NCBI GenBank assembly: GCA_013398015.1
Contig: VZRR01010833.1
Span: 558,001 to 622,000 of the forward strand
Direction: 5' to 3'
Source of the DNA: Oreocharis arfaki
Taxonomy: Eukaryota > Chordata > Aves > Passeriformes > Paramythiidae
Length of the DNA: 64,000 nt
The position numbers and the translations under genes are program-made. How positions within the stretch are numbered: position 1 is the stretch's first letter; the number at the start of each line of letters is the position of its first letter. The notes under the pieces are model-generated. The model searched no databases. It saw only the letters and a program-made list of their open reading frames with translations, and was not told the origin of the DNA. Below, piece by piece: positions 1 to 10,473 of this stretch.

Positions 1-88
1 CTGCCCATGGCAAGGGCGGCTGGGGGGGGGCGGTGTGTGACACTGGATGATCTTTAAGGTCCCTTCCAACCCAAGCCATTCTATTCAT
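1..88 (+). mobile_element. CR1 LINE, 3' end (truncated by window edge)
   Basis: The sequence reads as the 3' untranslated end of a chicken-repeat-1 (CR1) retrotransposon in sense orientation: a 'CTGCCCATGG' start, then 'GATGATCTTTAAGGTCCC', then 'TTCCAACCCAAGCCATTCTAT'. CR1 copies end in short ATTCTATG-type repeats rather than poly-A, and the copy here stops at a degraded 'ATTCTATTCAT'. The left end is cut by the window, so its length is unknown. It lies in intron 56 of dystrophin, antisense to the gene. Confidence 0.85.
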
Positions 89-1760
89 AAGAAAATGTTT
101 ATTAGGATAAACTGTGCTGAGATATCAGAATGAAAGAAAGGAAAGAATGGAAATTGACTTGGCTTCTCTTAATATCTACCATATATTTTATCTAATGCAT
201 TTAGAAACGAATGCCCACCCAAATTGATCCATGGCATGAGTCTTCTGTTTCAGCAGACTAAAACTTACAGTAGATAAAGAGACTTCTGGGACTGATGCCT
301 GGAGAACATTTCATATGTCTTCTCTAATCCCTCTTTTGTGAAAGCATTGCTAATTATGAGGAAATCCATTCCATCCTGTGCTATGGATAGAAAGAGCTCT
401 AAACAGGCAGACCGGGAAGAGCCTCTTCATTTAGTGTGGTGGCCAGCAACCCTTAAACTGAATGTCTGAGAATTTAAGAATTGTTTCTAATTCCAATCAA
501 TAAGTTATTGAAGACCTCAAGCCTTTTATTGGAAGCAAAGATTTTAGCGAGGAGGTTTGTTGCTTTGAATGTGTAATGCAGGAAGTCACTGTGATATAAA
601 TGGGGTTTACTGCTTCTGGCTCAATTAATTACAACAATACATTAAACTACAAAATATGAAAGTCCCATATGTTTAATTACTGATATTTGGACAGCTGACT
701 ATTTATTTTGATCTCAAAAACCACTGTGTTTGAGCAAATTCATGGGTAAAATGCACGCGAAGAAAAAAATCTCAGGCACCTTGAAGTGTTTTATCTCTCT
801 TTTTTTTGCTCCTCAGAAGAAAAAAAAAAAGGAGGAATATGTCTCTTTTTCTTTAGCTACTAATATCTTTTCAACATCACAGCCTTCATTTATTTTTAAT
901 GATTGATGACATGAAGATAGTTTTTGTCATTACACAGGCTGACCTCCCTCAGGACCTGAGCTAAAAAAAAGCTAATATTTCATACATTACTTTGGAAAAC
1001 ACTTCTGTCTTTTGCTGCCCTCTGAACTACCACCAACACACAGAAAGTGAGAAAATGAAAAAATGACCAAGACTGAGTGCAACTGAGCTGAGTTGCCTAT
1101 TGTAAAACTCCTGTTTCTGAAAGAAAGCTTCCTAGACAATTTCTTTTGAAATGAAATCTTCAGCCTATTGAAGTCCAAATGACCACTTGATAATTTGTAA
1201 TGTTACCATTTATTATATGTTTCCTTGCAAGCAAAAATGTTTCCTCTCATGATACTACCTATGGATTTCCTTTACCCCTAGATTTTATTTAGCAATTCTG
1301 TAAACTCTCCTGACAACAGTTAAAACCTTAAATAATTTGCCTTCTCATCTGTGAGGATATTTTCAGTTTTGCACTGGAAATAGCAGCCTTTAAAATAAAG
1401 CTTATCATAAATATTGGTTATTTAATCACTTTCTTTCATGATTCACTGGTAAGTCATACCCAGTTCTAGAAAAAAGCCTACATTTAGAGGGGGTACAGTT
1501 ACTGTTTAAACATGATAATCTTTCTTTCTGTAATTACAAAATTCCATCATATGCCTCAAATCCTAATCCTCTACTACCATTTTCACACCAAAAAACCTAA
1601 TCATTCTTACAAAGTTAAGCCAACATTCAAAGTAGCACAAATAATTTCAAAATAGACAAAAATAGTGCTAATAGAAACAAAATTAAATCTTTTTACTTGC
1701 AAATTGTAGCATTCCATCTAATACACCAATGGTAGGCTTTTGCTTAGGTTCAGGTCCTAC
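89..1760 (-). other. DMD: Dystrophin intron 56 (3'-most visible part is cut by the window)
   Basis: This is AT-rich intron sequence downstream of exon 56 in gene orientation. It begins at the GTAGGA donor at 1760-1755 and runs out of the window with exon 57 not included. Apart from the CR1 end at the window edge and short A/T runs (for example near 800-830) I see nothing functional in it. The 63-codon minus-strand frame at 987-1178 resembles no known protein and is taken as chance. Confidence 0.85.
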
Positions 1761-1933
1761 CTAATGTTTAGAGATTTCTTCCTAAGTTCGCTCCATCTGA
1801 GGTTCATGTTATCCAGACGTCTCTGCAGCAGGGTTGCATCCTCAGAGCCTTCCAGGGACCTCAGGATTTTCTGCCCATTTTCATCCAGGTTGTGAAAGAT
1901 GTCAGAGTGAGCATCAATTTCTGCCTGTAGTTC
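1761..1933 (-). CDS. DMD: Dystrophin exon 56 (spectrin-repeat rod, distal part)
   Basis: Internal coding exon of dystrophin, the rod-shaped linker between cortical actin and the dystroglycan complex at the muscle membrane. The reverse complement translates as 57 full codons plus two bases of a split Arg codon, starting ELQAEIDAHS, with central DENGQKILRSLEGSEDA and ending LRWSELRKKSLNI. This is strongly similar to human exon 56 (human residues about 2740-2797), in the last part of the distal spectrin-like repeats. The 173 bp length equals the human exon. The acceptor is 'TTCCTTCCATAG' (AG at 1935-1934) and the donor is GTAGGA (from 1760). The exon starts in phase 0, so it can be joined both to exon 55 and to the Dp116 first exon at 2278-2307. 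No frameshift or stop is present. The identification rests on remembered human dystrophin, not on a database search. Confidence 0.98.
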
Positions 1934-2277
1934 CTATGGAAGGAATAGAAAACGATATATCTGATTTCTTTAAAAAAATCACAGAAACTATGATTTTTCA
2001 AGAGTGGAAAAATCCTCAGTGCAACATAGAGCACAGGTTTTGCTTACTCCTTTAACAGCGATATCATGTCCTGCATACACAGCCACGTTCCCCTTTCACA
2101 TGAAGGCCATTAGCATTGAATACGACCTTTTTTCCATACGGAGCACATTGAACAAAATTTAGAAAGCCAAAGTTGTAGCCTTTGACAGGGAACAAAGCAA
2201 GGACAAGATATATTTACTGTGCTGATGCGGGAAAAACAAGGAAATACAGAATCCTCAGGATCTCAGGTAAATCTGAC
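1934..2277 (-). other. DMD: Short intron between Dp116 first exon and exon 56
   Basis: This 344 bp segment lies between the GT donor after the Dp116 first exon (2277-2276, context GTCAGA) and the AG acceptor of exon 56. For full-length dystrophin it is simply the 3' end of intron 55. It holds the pyrimidine-rich tract of the exon 56 acceptor (about 1936-1960). The plus-strand frames here (1834-2055 and 2182-2421) are shadows of the exon and intron. Confidence 0.9.
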
Positions 2278-2307
2278 CTTCACATGATACGTCTTCCTGT
2301 GCAACAT
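2278..2307 (-). CDS. DMD: Dp116 (S-dystrophin) unique first coding exon, S1
   Basis: This exon supplies the private N-terminus of Dp116, the 116 kDa dystrophin isoform of Schwann cells, transcribed from an internal promoter upstream of exon 56. The reverse complement from 2307 reads ATG TTG CAC AGG AAG ACG TAT CAT GTG AAG and then GT, that is MLHRKTYHVK followed directly by a splice donor (GTCAGA, 2277-2272). The decapeptide is identical to the human Dp116 N-terminus as I remember it. It ends in phase 0, and exon 56 begins in phase 0 at 1933, so the spliced product continues ...HVK-ELQAEID in frame. Dp116 lacks the actin-binding domain and keeps only the last spectrin repeats, hinge 4 and the dystroglycan-binding C-terminus. 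The start at 2307 has A at -3. A second in-frame ATG lies 14 codons upstream (2349-2347), so the true start is not settled. The frame is too short to appear as a long ORF. Confidence 0.95.
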
Positions 2308-2349
2308 TTTCAGTTTGAGCGGGGGACTGCAACACCGGTCCTGCTGCAT
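2308..2349 (-). other. DMD: Dp116 leader with possible 14-codon N-terminal extension
   Basis: Directly upstream of the Dp116 ATG the same frame stays open back to an ATG at 2349-2347. The 14 codons read MQQDRCCSPPLKLK. The next in-frame stop upstream is TGA at 2406-2404, and no other ATG lies between. The upstream ATG has G at -3 (GCC-ATG-C), which is at least an adequate context. If transcription starts above 2349, Dp116 in this bird could begin here; if it starts below, this stretch is 5' untranslated leader. The mammalian isoform is described with the shorter start, so untranslated leader is the default reading. Confidence 0.5.
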
Positions 2350-2560
2350 GGCAATTCCAAGAAATCTAGGCGTCTGCAGCAGCCAGGCTTGAAAATGCCA
2401 AGTTCACTTACATTCTGTTGACAGGACGCATTTTGGAGCACAGGCCTCAGCAGTCAATAGCAATAAACAGCCACTTTGTGCTGTATCAAAACACTGGTTG
2501 GGGCCACGGCTGTAGGAGGGCCTGAGAATAGCAAGGACCTAGAATATGCAACTGGCAGCT
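2350..2560 (-). promoter_or_regulatory. DMD: Presumed Dp116 internal promoter and 5' leader
   Basis: The location follows from the Dp116 first exon: the promoter must lie just upstream on the minus strand. The segment is locally richer in GC than the surrounding intron. I see no clear TATA box; the nearest AT stretch in gene orientation is 'TGTTTATTGCTATTGAC' (about 2453-2469). On the minus strand, ACAAAG at 2479-2474 fits a SOX-type core and CAATA is repeated at 2455-2464. SOX10 is a Schwann-cell regulator, so these are plausible sites, but such short motifs arise by chance. The transcription start is not determinable from sequence alone. Confidence 0.4.
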
Positions 2561-5500
2561 CATGTTGAACAGCCAACTTTTCTTATCGCCTCGTAACTGC
2601 AGGCCAGCTCTAAATTTTGAATTCATTTTTTCCCCCTCATTTTTAGCACGGCTGTTTCTGCCAAAAGAACATTCTTTAGAGAGCTGCCTGGTACCAGCAT
2701 TCCTGCCTGCCCACACACTCAATGCAGCCTTTGTACGCTGGCTGCCCTTCCCCAAGACGTTTGCATGCTGCAGCTCCACAAGGTCAGATTCATTTGCAGA
2801 GAACAGTGGTTGAATCAAGGTCATTAAATAGAAGAAAAATAACAATAATAATAATAATTTCAACACGTACATGAATGAGCATACATGTACTTTATATGCA
2901 ACCACATTCGCACAAAAGTACTTTTACTTTCAAACAAAGAAGCACACAAAGACACAAAGAAATAATGAATAGCGAATAAAGCTCCACACTTTCTCCTGGG
3001 ATGCTGGGGCACTAAGATTTCTGGTGGTGGTTTCTCGCTGCCTGAAATGGGAGTGTTAGGGATGAAGTAGGGAAGAGGAAATGATTTATGGCATTTGAGA
3101 CCAAGACCCAGCACTAACTGAGCACCATAGACAGTCCCCAATGGAAATTTGTTGCAATTTTCTTCAGATGAATGACTTTGAAGGAGGGGAGCACACAGTC
3201 TGTCTACTTGGTGTGTTCTTAATTGAATTGGTTTCATTTGATATTTTAAGTGCGATGTTAGCTGCACTGAATCGTGAGTAGATTGTCCTTGCTCACCTAC
3301 TGCTGTTCCAAATTAACTGGATACCTACTGTTTTGACAGCAATGACTAGCATAATATTTGGGCAAATTTTAAGGTGGGCTACCAATGTCTTTGGTACAGT
3401 GTCAGAATCCTCCAACTATTGTACTTATCTATTGTCATTCAAGCAGTAAAGTACTCAGGAATGAGTTTGATGTACATCAGAGGTAACTCTGCAGAATGCA
3501 ACTGTATTATAAACATTATATTTACTTATTGTTGTTCAGGAAATTTATATTTTTTAAAATGGCATTATTAAAGTACATAAAAATGTACAATATTCCAGGT
3601 ATGAATGTCCTTACTTGAAAAGTAGTATTTTATTTCAAGTCTGAATGTTGCTAGCTTCAGCTTCCAGCTGTGATACTTTATTTTTGTTTGCTTGAATGAA
3701 GAATACTCTATTACCAAATTTCTTTCCTTCCATGTATGCATTTGGGGATATTATTTAAATTAGGTTAAGTATAACAATACAGATGTAAACAGCTGAAACG
3801 ATGTGTAAGAAAGGATAAAGTTCACAGCAAAAAAGTTAACTGTTAATGTCTGTATAGTTCCAAGGTCCTTCTACATTTAACAAACAATAAATCTATTATT
3901 GGGTGAAAGAATTATATGCACTACCTGTTGCACAAGGTTATTCGTTTTCAGGGTAGTGATGCAAACATCAAACTTACAAACTTGTTCCTTTTTCTTGGCA
4001 AGAACATGTGCCATGAAACGTGTTGAATAGCTATTCACAGTAGGAAGCTGTCAAATCTATGCCCTCTTGGTATTTTACCATACCTATACTCACAGCATTA
4101 TATAAGACAAAATTTAAGAAAAAAAACCTTTCCACATTTTTCTCATGTTTAGAAAATGTGTCTCATAGTCCACAGATTTTATGTTTTTCTCCTGACGCAT
4201 ACATAATTCTGAATATAAAAGCAAGCCACATCCTTTTTTATTTCAGAATACTACACAGAATCACAACACATCTGGACAGTTAAGTGGGCAATGAACGAGA
4301 AAAGCGAAGTATTCTTATCAAAAGCTTAGTATTCAAGACTGAGTTTTCCTTATCCCAAATTACTTGTGTGTACTGCACTTCTTCTAATGCTCCCAAAAGT
4401 AGTTTATTGCAGCTAGGCAGGAAGCCTACACCGACAAAGAAGCAAGACAACAGCAAAGATATTTGTTCCATTTAGGTTGGTGCACGTCAGAACTTTTCTT
4501 TGTTCACTTACACATCCCAAGAGAAGCAGAGAGCATATAAGAAAAAAGATCTATACACCTTTTATTTGTTTTCTGAAATAAATAAATCCACGTTTTAAAA
4601 GCACAATATGAACTAGATTATTTTTCTTGACGACAATAAAGCAGGAAGAGCTATTTTCAAAAATTGCTGAAATATTTGCGAAAGTATGCTACCATTAGAT
4701 GTCACACCATGGAGAACAGCATATAGATCAAATATATATTATTTATTGCACTTTCATATTTTCCAATGTGTTCAAACAAATGAAAATACTACAGAGGATA
4801 AAAAAAATCAATCCTGGTATAATTCTTCTGAGTTACAGCTGGAGTGTACACTGCAGTTTTGCTGTAGTTGTTATTACTGAGATTGTGCTGAAAAAAGATT
4901 GGCTATCTGCTCTTAAAAAGAACAGAGACCAAGAAATGAAAAGCATCTTTTTTTCACAAGTTACTGCATAGAGTGAGCTGAACTGTCTGGAAAGAATTGC
5001 AACTCCATTAGGCGCTGAGTGAAGTCCTCCTTTATTAAGATGAACTATCCAGTTAGATGACAAAAGGCACCATTATATTTGTTTGTGGAAACTTAGCTGA
5101 ACAGCTGTTAAAGGTTTCTACACATTTTAAAGTGTGTATTTACATTGTTTTATTATATAGAATTAGTGTGCAACTAAGATACAGAACCAGAGTGATAAAG
5201 AGATGAAATGCATTTTGCCTTGAGGAAAGCAATCCTGTTGGACAAAACAGGGTGAGGAAATTTGCTCTGGCTGCTTCACTTTTGTCCTGAGCCCCTGAAA
5301 CCACCATGCATGATTTCAGAGAAGTACACTAACGTGGTAAGTGAGCTCACCCAACGCTGCCAAAAAGCTAGAGGATGGATATATTTCTCACTTGCTCAAT
5401 TCAGTTGCTCCCCCATGGAATTACTGCTCTCACTCTCCACGGAAGCACAGATCCTCACTGTCCTAATTCTTTTGGTAGGTAGAAGAAATTCACCTGTGGC

Positions 5501-8500
5501 TCCACGGGTTTTATTTTACACAGAGCCCTGCTAAGCGCAGCTGAGCTGTCGCTGTGAAATCCAAGGCACGCAAAGTTCTGTCAGCTTCCACACAGCACAG
5601 CTAGTCCTACGAGAATTCAATATGGTTTGAGATACCTTAGCAGAAATAATTAATCAGTGTCAATATCCTTCATATCCCACATGCAATACATAGACATGAC
5701 ATACAAAGGACATGACACATGTCAAAATCTGCCGTTATTTTGGCAATACATCAGAGAGGGATTGGTAGTCTGGCAGTAAAGTGAAGCCCTAGAAAGAAGG
5801 AATTAGTTATTTTTCTTGGACTATATATGAGTCATACTAAAACATGGAAATGAATGCAGTGCAGTTGACAAAACATTTATCTTTTATACAAGGTAGAAAA
5901 AATACATTATGCAATGATTTTAAGAAATTAAAGGACTCTAATTCTCCTCTATTTGCAACTCTGTAAAGCACATATAAGCAGTTTAGCAATTGGATTTCAA
6001 ATTAATCATCCCACTTGATTTCATTTAATTACATCTAAACTCCTCTAAATTTCTGATTCTGCCTAAAGCATAAACTCTGTGTGAGGGTTCAGAGAGTTTG
6101 AGACATTTTTTCAGTGCCTTGGCACACCCCAGCAGCCTTTGGAGGCACAGAGATCCATGCACGTGGCATTGCTCTCAGGATCACAGCTTATTCTCCTGTC
6201 TGCAGGCAGAGGAATAGTTTTGTGAGTGTTACAATTATGGAGATGTTGAATTAAGGGCTACAGCACAGCAAGTCAAGCACATTTTAAGCACCTGAGTGAT
6301 AGATTCAGTGCAAGGTGCACTTGATCTATTTCTTTTGTTTCTGGCAAAAGAAAGCCAGTTTGCACTAGGCTTTATGGCAGTCTCTCCTTGTGAGCTGGTC
6401 GTTACCATCAAAGTGTTTGAACAGAAAGACATGTATACTTTTTTGGAAGAGAACATTTGTATCTGAAGATACATGATTTAGATTAATGATAGAACAAACC
6501 AGTGAAGTATTTCTGCTGGTTTGCAAGGGCATTTCTGGTCCCATGGGAGTTCTCTCTTTTAAATGTCATAGCTCTTTTAAGAACTGGTTGTTGGATTTGG
6601 TTTCCTTTTTTTTTTTTTTTGATGCTCCTCATTCCTCCAGCAAGCTTTTAAGTAATTTTCTCTCCCAGTCTATAAGCAAAACTTTTATTGAGTCTCAGAA
6701 TGAGGCCATTCACTGAACAATTTACATAATGATAAAAACTTCTCAAATGAGATTTAAAATATAATTAAAGGGCAGACTTACTGAGTTAAAAGCATTGTTG
6801 TGAAATGGCTATACATCATCATGCCAAGAAGTCTCCTATTCAGCTAGCCTATGGCATGACCCCAATTCCAGTCTGGTATGATTACATCTCTGAGTTTCAT
6901 GCTAATGACTTGATTAAAAAGAACGATAAAAAGGTCTTTTCCATTGTGAAGATAAGCTTATGAATATAATTAAGGCATTTCTGGTTTCCCAACACATTTT
7001 TCAAGATAAAAAAGGGTAAGAGCTAGTCCTCTAAGAGAGAATCAAGTGCTGATGAATGATGAAAAGTATAACTTTGCCCTACAGAAAACAATCTGTGTAA
7101 GTTGCATCTATCATTGCTATGGTTTAAAATACTACAAGTCCCAGAATAAAGATATGACTAGGCTTCATATTCAAATGCTACTTTCATCTAAGAGAGGGTA
7201 AAAGACACTTTCTTTAGCAAGTTGGGCCATTTTCAGAAAATATTATTTTCATAAACAGGAAAAAGAGCCTTCAGTTGAGGTTATATTTAGATTGCAGGAG
7301 ACTACATGGTGCATGGTGCATCTAAGGATGCAGCAATCTCTTGCTGACAGTAACTGAAAATGCAGTGTGGGCTTCCTGATTTTATTTGCATTTACAAGAC
7401 TGCCTCAGTTTTGGAATAGTAACTCCTTAAGAGCACTAACACAATCATTTGAACATATACTTATCTCTAGTGTGCAGATATTTATTCATAAAACTGACTT
7501 TTTACCCATAGCACAAAGTCTTATATTTCTCCCTTGATTGTAGGGAAATAATCAATTTTTGAGACCTCTAGCAATTAATTTGTATTCAATTATTAGCTAA
7601 TTCCATGTGTTTGAGAGGGATTTAGGGATTTCTTGTATGTTTTTTGAAGACTGAGAAAACCCTGCTTCTATTTACATGTATTGAAAATATGAATAAATAG
7701 ATAAAATAAAGAAACCAATGTTTAAAAAACAAATCTTCCTGCATTTATGGTTTCATTTAGGATTTGATCCTTGTCTAGAGAAATATATTCTATTCTGATA
7801 ATAGTAACTCCAATGGAAATTATTATTTTCACTGTTTGGTTACTTTTCTTGTCATTATATCTAGGATGGAAACCCTAAATAGAAAGAAACATCATATTAG
7901 TCTGAGGTTACCCTAATGCAGAAGAATTCCTTGTAGCCACAGCAATGAAGAACTTTTCCTGTATGGCGTAAAATATAAATATGTATTTTACTAACATAGC
8001 CTGTACTCTCTTTCAGGCAAGCCAATCCAACAAAGCAAACAAAGCACATTTTTCAAGTAGGAGCTGCAAGTGTTCTGTATGCCAGAAAATCAGCCACCTC
8101 TACTGAGATGTCTTAGAGTGGGCTTAGCGATCTGCCTTGGAAAACTCTGTATTTGAGTTGAGTGAGTGGGAGGGAAACAGCATAAATGTGCATAGAATCA
8201 TACACACACTTTTCTGGAATAAAAACTGTAAGGCCCATTACAAACCAGCAGAGTTTTCTAGACTGTAGAAGGTAGTCTGCTCCCACCAAATACACACATC
8301 CTGACCCCTGCACTTCAATGAATCCTGATCCATGTGGAAACCAACAGCTGCTCTGAAATATTTCACAGAGCTCGACTCGGGCACAAACACTTTGTACCCT
8401 TAAGAATTCTGCTTGTACCCGTGAGAACTTCGGCATCAACAGAAGCAAAAGAACCAAAACAATGGCTCAAGAACTGCAACTGCTCAGGGGATGTTGTTTT

Positions 8501-10450
8501 TAACTTAGATTTGTTTTCTAATGAGTGGTGGTTGCAAGCAACCAACACTTTTAAGAAGTTTTAGCATAAAAACCTGTGAAAACACAACATGACTACCAAA
8601 AGCTGTATAAAAAAGTAAACTTTGTAAAATAAAATTAATCTTTTACCTTTCTTACCTGAAATTAGTGTACCTAATTTCTCCGTGTTACGTCTGTCTCAGC
8701 TGTGACAGATCCATTCTACCTGCACATGCTGTCAGCACACTCACCCTGTCAATCCTTTGGCAACCTCTCTGCAGCAAAATAATTAAGCTGCTACCTTCAG
8801 TATGTCTAATTTTTCGTCTCTCCACTTTCCAGAGATCAAACAGTAACAGCACAAAGAGCATCTTCCTTTACAGGAACATTTACTTCTACTTTGTTACTCA
8901 GGCAAGGTCTTAACGTCTTGCTGCATAGTTTGGAGAGCATTTACCTCTATTAATTCTGCTGACATTCCAGTACTTCAAAATAATACTGATTTCTTTTTAC
9001 AATGCAGAGCTGGAAAGGCTGAACTACACAACTGTCTCTAGGTCTGGAGAAAAAAAAAATCTTATGAAAGAAGAAAGGACAGATTTATTTTCTTTCACTA
9101 ACCAATAGTGAAAAACACCTGATATCTGTTAAGTATAAAAGACCTTTCCAAGAAGAAAGACTATTTGTACATACAGAACTGTGTATTTGTTTCACAGAAA
9201 TGATACACCAATATGTTACAATAAAGTATCTCATATTTTAGCACTTATGGAGCTCATATTTATTTCATCCTTCCCCAAATACACAAACATATACAATCCT
9301 CTTTCAGATCCTTTTAAAACAAAAATTGAAGGCATTTTAATCTTAAAGAAAGTTATTTCTGTTCAAAGCATTATCTTAATTCCTTCTGTCACAAATAATT
9401 TTTGCAATCTTCTTCTCTTTTCTAAAAAAAAAATCCTGATATTTAAATTTTTTCTTGGTAACATCACTGATGTCTGGAGAGAAATAATTGGTACACCAGT
9501 TTCATAACATGATGCTCAATTAATTAAAAAAGCATAAAATCTTATTGAAAGAGAACAACACCAAGCAGAAACTAGAGGCCCCATACATTACACATTATTA
9601 AAACTGATTCAAGCAAACAATAACTACAATGGTTTTAGGACTTCTTTTAGAAGGAGTTTTCATTGTGCCATAGATAATGAGATTTCAGTTAGGAATTTAT
9701 ACTATTTCAGGTGTTCCTCTCCACCAGCATGCAAGATCCACTGCATTTAACTGCTCTTAATCCAAGACAGGTTAATTGGGACCTGGTGGGCATTATGCAA
9801 GAGGCAATGCAGGAAAAGCTCCAGTGCTTCTTCACTACTTGTGTCAAATCCTCCCTACTGGAGATGTCCTGAGGAAGGGCCAGGAAGGGCAGGCACTTGG
9901 GCAGCATAAAGGGCAAAAGAACACTTCATCTTGATTTTCGGTGGAAATCCAGGTCATGCTAATGTGGCCTCAGGTTCTTCTGACTTCCTAGGTTTTAAGC
10001 AAGAGACGCCAGTAAAGTTGCCACAAAGAGAGCTGCTGTGCAGCCCTCAAGTGTTATCAAAGTCACTTTAACAATTGATGTTGGCTGCTCCTGTCACAAC
10101 AAAGCAGAATTCACCAAGTGTTGGTCAGTTTACTCATTAACACGAGCTGGGTTTAAACTGCCACGAGGAAAGTTAGTTTTATCTTGCTGATGATGTTTTA
10201 ACCACAAGCCTGCTCAGTATGAGGGGCACCACATGTTTACACACCTGGTGAGAAACCAACAGGCCACAGCTACCACCTGTGGCACCTCCCTGTGTAAATG
10301 GACTCCCCTCTAAATGCAACAACACGCAGAGGCTCAGGCAGCCCTGAAGGGCTGTTGCCAAAAGGGCTGGCACAATAACAGAAGAAGCTGTCAGGCTCAG
10401 GACCAGGGTGGCAGCAGAGAGGGGTTGCCACAAACTGCAAGGTCTTGTGG

Positions 10451-10473
10451 GGAAGGCGATGCTATCGCCTTCC
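10451..10473. repeat. Perfect inverted repeat (10 bp arms, 3 bp loop)
   Basis: GGAAGGCGAT at 10451-10460 is followed by GCT and then by ATCGCCTTCC at 10464-10473, its exact reverse complement. It sits in a GC-richer patch of intron 55 and contains two CpG sites. Its function is unknown and chance is possible. Confidence 0.75.

Noticed and set aside
2486..2905. 139-codon minus-strand frame just upstream of the Dp116 exon
   Set aside because: It is not in frame with, nor spliced to, exon 56. It contains low-complexity Leu/Phe from the AAT repeat and resembles no protein.
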